A DNA stretch of 8,112 nt. It comes from Bacteroidales bacterium (lineage in GTDB: Bacteria; Bacteroidota; Bacteroidia; Bacteroidales; F082). Of this stretch, positions 6,737 through 8,112 are shown in pieces. The notes below the pieces were generated by a model. The model saw only the letters and a program-made list of their open reading frames with translations, was not told the origin of the DNA and did no database searches. The stretch's first letter is position 1, and every line of letters begins with the position of its first letter. Location of the stretch: contig JADYZK010000404.1 in assembly GCA_020853175.1 (NCBI GenBank), positions 1 to 8,112 of the forward strand, written 5' to 3'. The translations under genes and the position numbers were made by a program.

Positions 6737-7385
6737 CGGCTTCCTCCTTTTTTTTGTTCTCTGTTTCATTTTCAGCATCCAAATCTTCCCATCCGGTAAT
6801 CATCGCCTTGAGGTTGGAGGTGATGGTGTGTCCGGTGGTGATCAGGTAAAGGTGTACAATCACAAAAGCCATTACTGCGAAGGCCCCTATGGTGTGCAGC
6901 AGGGCGATGTTTTCTAAATTGTCAATGTTAATCATTTCAATTTGATCGCCTTGCGGATAACGGTAAAACATATAAAGCAATCCCGAAAGCACCATCACCG
7001 GAATCACCAGCACTTTTAATCCGAAGTAAACCAAACGTTGCAAGGGGTTGAGTTTGCTGATGAGGGTTTTTTGGGTGGGATGAGGCGCATTGCGGAAAAT
7101 GCCGAACAAATAAAACTCGGCTTGCGCTTTCAGGTTTTTGGTGGTAGGAATGTATTGTTTCCATTCGCCGGTGGTAAAATGCCAAAAAACGGCAAATATG
7201 ATCAGAATGATGAAGGCCCATGCGGCTTTGTTGTGGATGTCAACGGCGGTTTCAAAACCCAAGAAGGAGTAGGTGCTGTGAATCTCGAAACCGGTGAAGG
7301 CAAGAACAAAAATCAGCAACGCCTGGTTCCAGTGCCAGAAACGTTCAAATCCTTTATAGACATATACTTTTTTATCTTTTTGCAT
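6717..7385 (-). CDS. Di-heme cytochrome b (b561 / thiosulfate reductase cytochrome b-like membrane subunit)
   Basis: This 222-residue protein has four hydrophobic segments, at about 20-36, 54-72, 118-140 and 160-184. Histidines at the membrane edges could bind two b hemes: His18 in FERFWHWN, His69 in AVFWHF, His164 in ALLHTIG and His178 in VIVHLY. This matches the cytochrome b561 / PhsC / formate dehydrogenase gamma type, which passes electrons between the quinone pool and a periplasmic partner. The C-terminus is a highly charged, Glu/Lys-rich tail of about 20 residues, probably cytoplasmic. The gene starts 16 bases after the multiheme cytochrome gene, so the two products probably form an electron-transfer pair. 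The direction of electron flow cannot be read from the sequence. Its last codons contain the ribosome binding site and start of the next gene. No clear Shine-Dalgarno site precedes its own ATG. Confidence 0.85.
   Translation of the reverse strand: MQKDKKVYVYKGFERFWHWNQALLIFVLAFTGFEIHSTYSFLGFETAVDIHNKAAWAFIILIIFAVFWHFTTGEWKQYIPTTKNLKAQAEFYLFGIFRNAPHPTQKTLISKLNPLQRLVYFGLKVLVIPVMVLSGLLYMFYRYPQGDQIEMINIDNLENIALLHTIGAFAVMAFVIVHLYLITTGHTITSNLKAMITGWEDLDAENETENKKKEEADETIEK
6743..6748 (-). promoter_or_regulatory. Strong Shine-Dalgarno site deciding the start of the two-domain rhodanese gene
   Basis: On the minus strand, AAGGAGGAAGCCG precedes the ATG at 6736 with six bases between AGGAGG and the start. 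It lies inside the last codons of the cytochrome b gene (the Lys-Lys-Glu-Glu stretch). It is the only strong site among the eight genes here. It could be a by-product of Lys/Glu codons, but position and spacing are right for translational coupling. Confidence 0.6.
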
Positions 7386-7401
7386 GACAATCGGGGTTGG
7401 G

Positions 7402-8112
7402 TTATTGAACTACTTTACGTTTACGGGCTGACAAAATGCGGATGACAATATGCACGGCAATGCCGAAAAATGAGAGTAACAGCAACATACTTCCGCCCAT
7501 ATCAAGCAGATCGTTGCGGTCGCGTCCCGGCATATAAAAATCATTCAGTGAGGCCAGCCTTCCGTTTTCGCGGACATGACATTCTTTGCAGCTTACCGCC
7601 TCGGAAGCTACCGAAACCATGTGGTTGACGGGCATATACATTTCGGTGGAAATAAATCCGTGTTTCCCGCTGTAAGGCATTCCCACGTAATCCATTCCTT
7701 CTTGTATTGCGCGTTCCCACTCCAAATCAAGCCAAAGTGCTCCTTTTCCTTGTTCTTTGTCCCAAAGTTTGGTTTGGATAATGGTGAGGTTTTCGGTGTC
7801 GTAAGGTTGTTTCCCACGATGCACTTTCATCGGAATGATTTTGCTGTCGCGGTCGCGGTATTCGCCAAACAAAGTATTGATTTTCAAAAACGCTTGCGTC
7901 GTATCTACCTTATCGGTGATGAGGTGATGGTCGGCCGTTCCGTTGAACCAAGCGTATTCGGGCTTCACCATCTTTTGCCAAATAAAATCACCTTTGATGG
8001 AGGCGTAAGTGATGTTTCCGGCACTGTCCAAATCCTCGTAGCCTTTGCCGTCTTTTTTGCGGGTGGCTGTTGACCAATCCCAATACATTTTGGTGGGATT
8101 CACCTTGGCATA
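7402..8112 (-). CDS. Octaheme tetrathionate reductase-like multiheme cytochrome c, C-terminal part (5' end outside window)
   Basis: The frame is open to the right edge, so only the last ~236 residues are seen. A GTG near the edge is internal, not the start. The visible part has one heme c motif, CKECH, about 60 residues before the end, followed by a hydrophobic segment (DMGGSMLLLLSFFGIAVHIV) and a basic tail, ARKRK. This indicates a periplasmic heme domain anchored by a C-terminal helix. Segments such as WFNGTADHH and KVHRGKQPYD, followed by a late CxxCH, recall the tetrathionate reductase family octaheme cytochromes (Shewanella OTR), which reduce tetrathionate, nitrite or hydroxylamine in vitro. 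That family call is from memory of the pattern, and seven of the expected hemes would lie outside the window. The next gene, a cytochrome b, starts 16 bases downstream and is a plausible quinol-linked electron partner. A different multiheme sulfur or nitrogen oxidoreductase remains possible. Confidence 0.72.
   Translation of the reverse strand, partial: YAKVNPTKMYWDWSTATRKKDGKGYEDLDSAGNITYASIKGDFIWQKMVKPEYAWFNGTADHHLITDKVDTTQAFLKINTLFGEYRDRDSKIIPMKVHRGKQPYDTENLTIIQTKLWDKEQGKGALWLDLEWERAIQEGMDYVGMPYSGKHGFISTEMYMPVNHMVSVASEAVSCKECHVRENGRLASLNDFYMPGRDRNDLLDMGGSMLLLLSFFGIAVHIVIRILSARKRKVVQ

Noticed and set aside
7038..8073. Plus-strand frames of 135 and 165 codons opposite the cytochrome genes
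   Set aside because: They are out-of-frame antisense of clear heme proteins, with no domain or start signal of their own.

Overview
The window looks like chromosome of an uncultured or environmental member of the Bacteroidota. This is inferred from moderate GC, mostly weak or absent Shine-Dalgarno sites, TAA stops, and an ABC operon with two tandem MacB-type permeases. All eight genes lie on the minus strand, so the window reads from right to left. The genes at both edges are cut.

Right part (8112 to about 3157): an apparent six-gene operon with gaps of 12-18 bases or a short overlap, ending in a strong intrinsic terminator. In transcription order it encodes: the C-terminal third or so of a multiheme cytochrome c, most like octaheme tetrathionate reductases and carrying a C-terminal membrane anchor; a four-helix di-heme cytochrome b; a lipoprotein with two rhodanese domains; a short YeeE/YedE-type (sulfur-compound transporter) half; a second YeeE/YedE half fused to a rhodanese domain; and a membrane-anchored, degenerate rhodanese-like protein.

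The most unusual signal is that the three rhodanese-type proteins all end in an Ala/Pro-rich linker followed by Gly-Gly-Cys (one has a further Ser). Three of their four rhodanese domains have lost the catalytic cysteine (Asp, Ser or Gly in its place). They contain almost no other cysteine. The tails resemble the C-terminal GGCGG carrier arm of SoxY, which holds sulfur intermediates covalently. Predicted topology puts all three tails on the periplasmic side. The proposed reading is a periplasmic sulfane-sulfur relay in which mobile C-terminal cysteine arms pass sulfur between a redox module (cytochrome c plus cytochrome b) and a two-subunit YeeE/YedE channel. This is inference. The linkage, the tails and the missing active-site residues are read directly from the sequence.

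Middle (2998-3222): a 225-base spacer holding the terminator of the sulfur operon and, presumably, the unrecognised promoter of the next operon.

Left part (2997 to 1): a MacB/LolD-type ABC exporter operon, with an ATPase followed by two paralogous permeases. The second permease runs off the left edge. Nothing in the sequence ties this exporter to sulfur metabolism.
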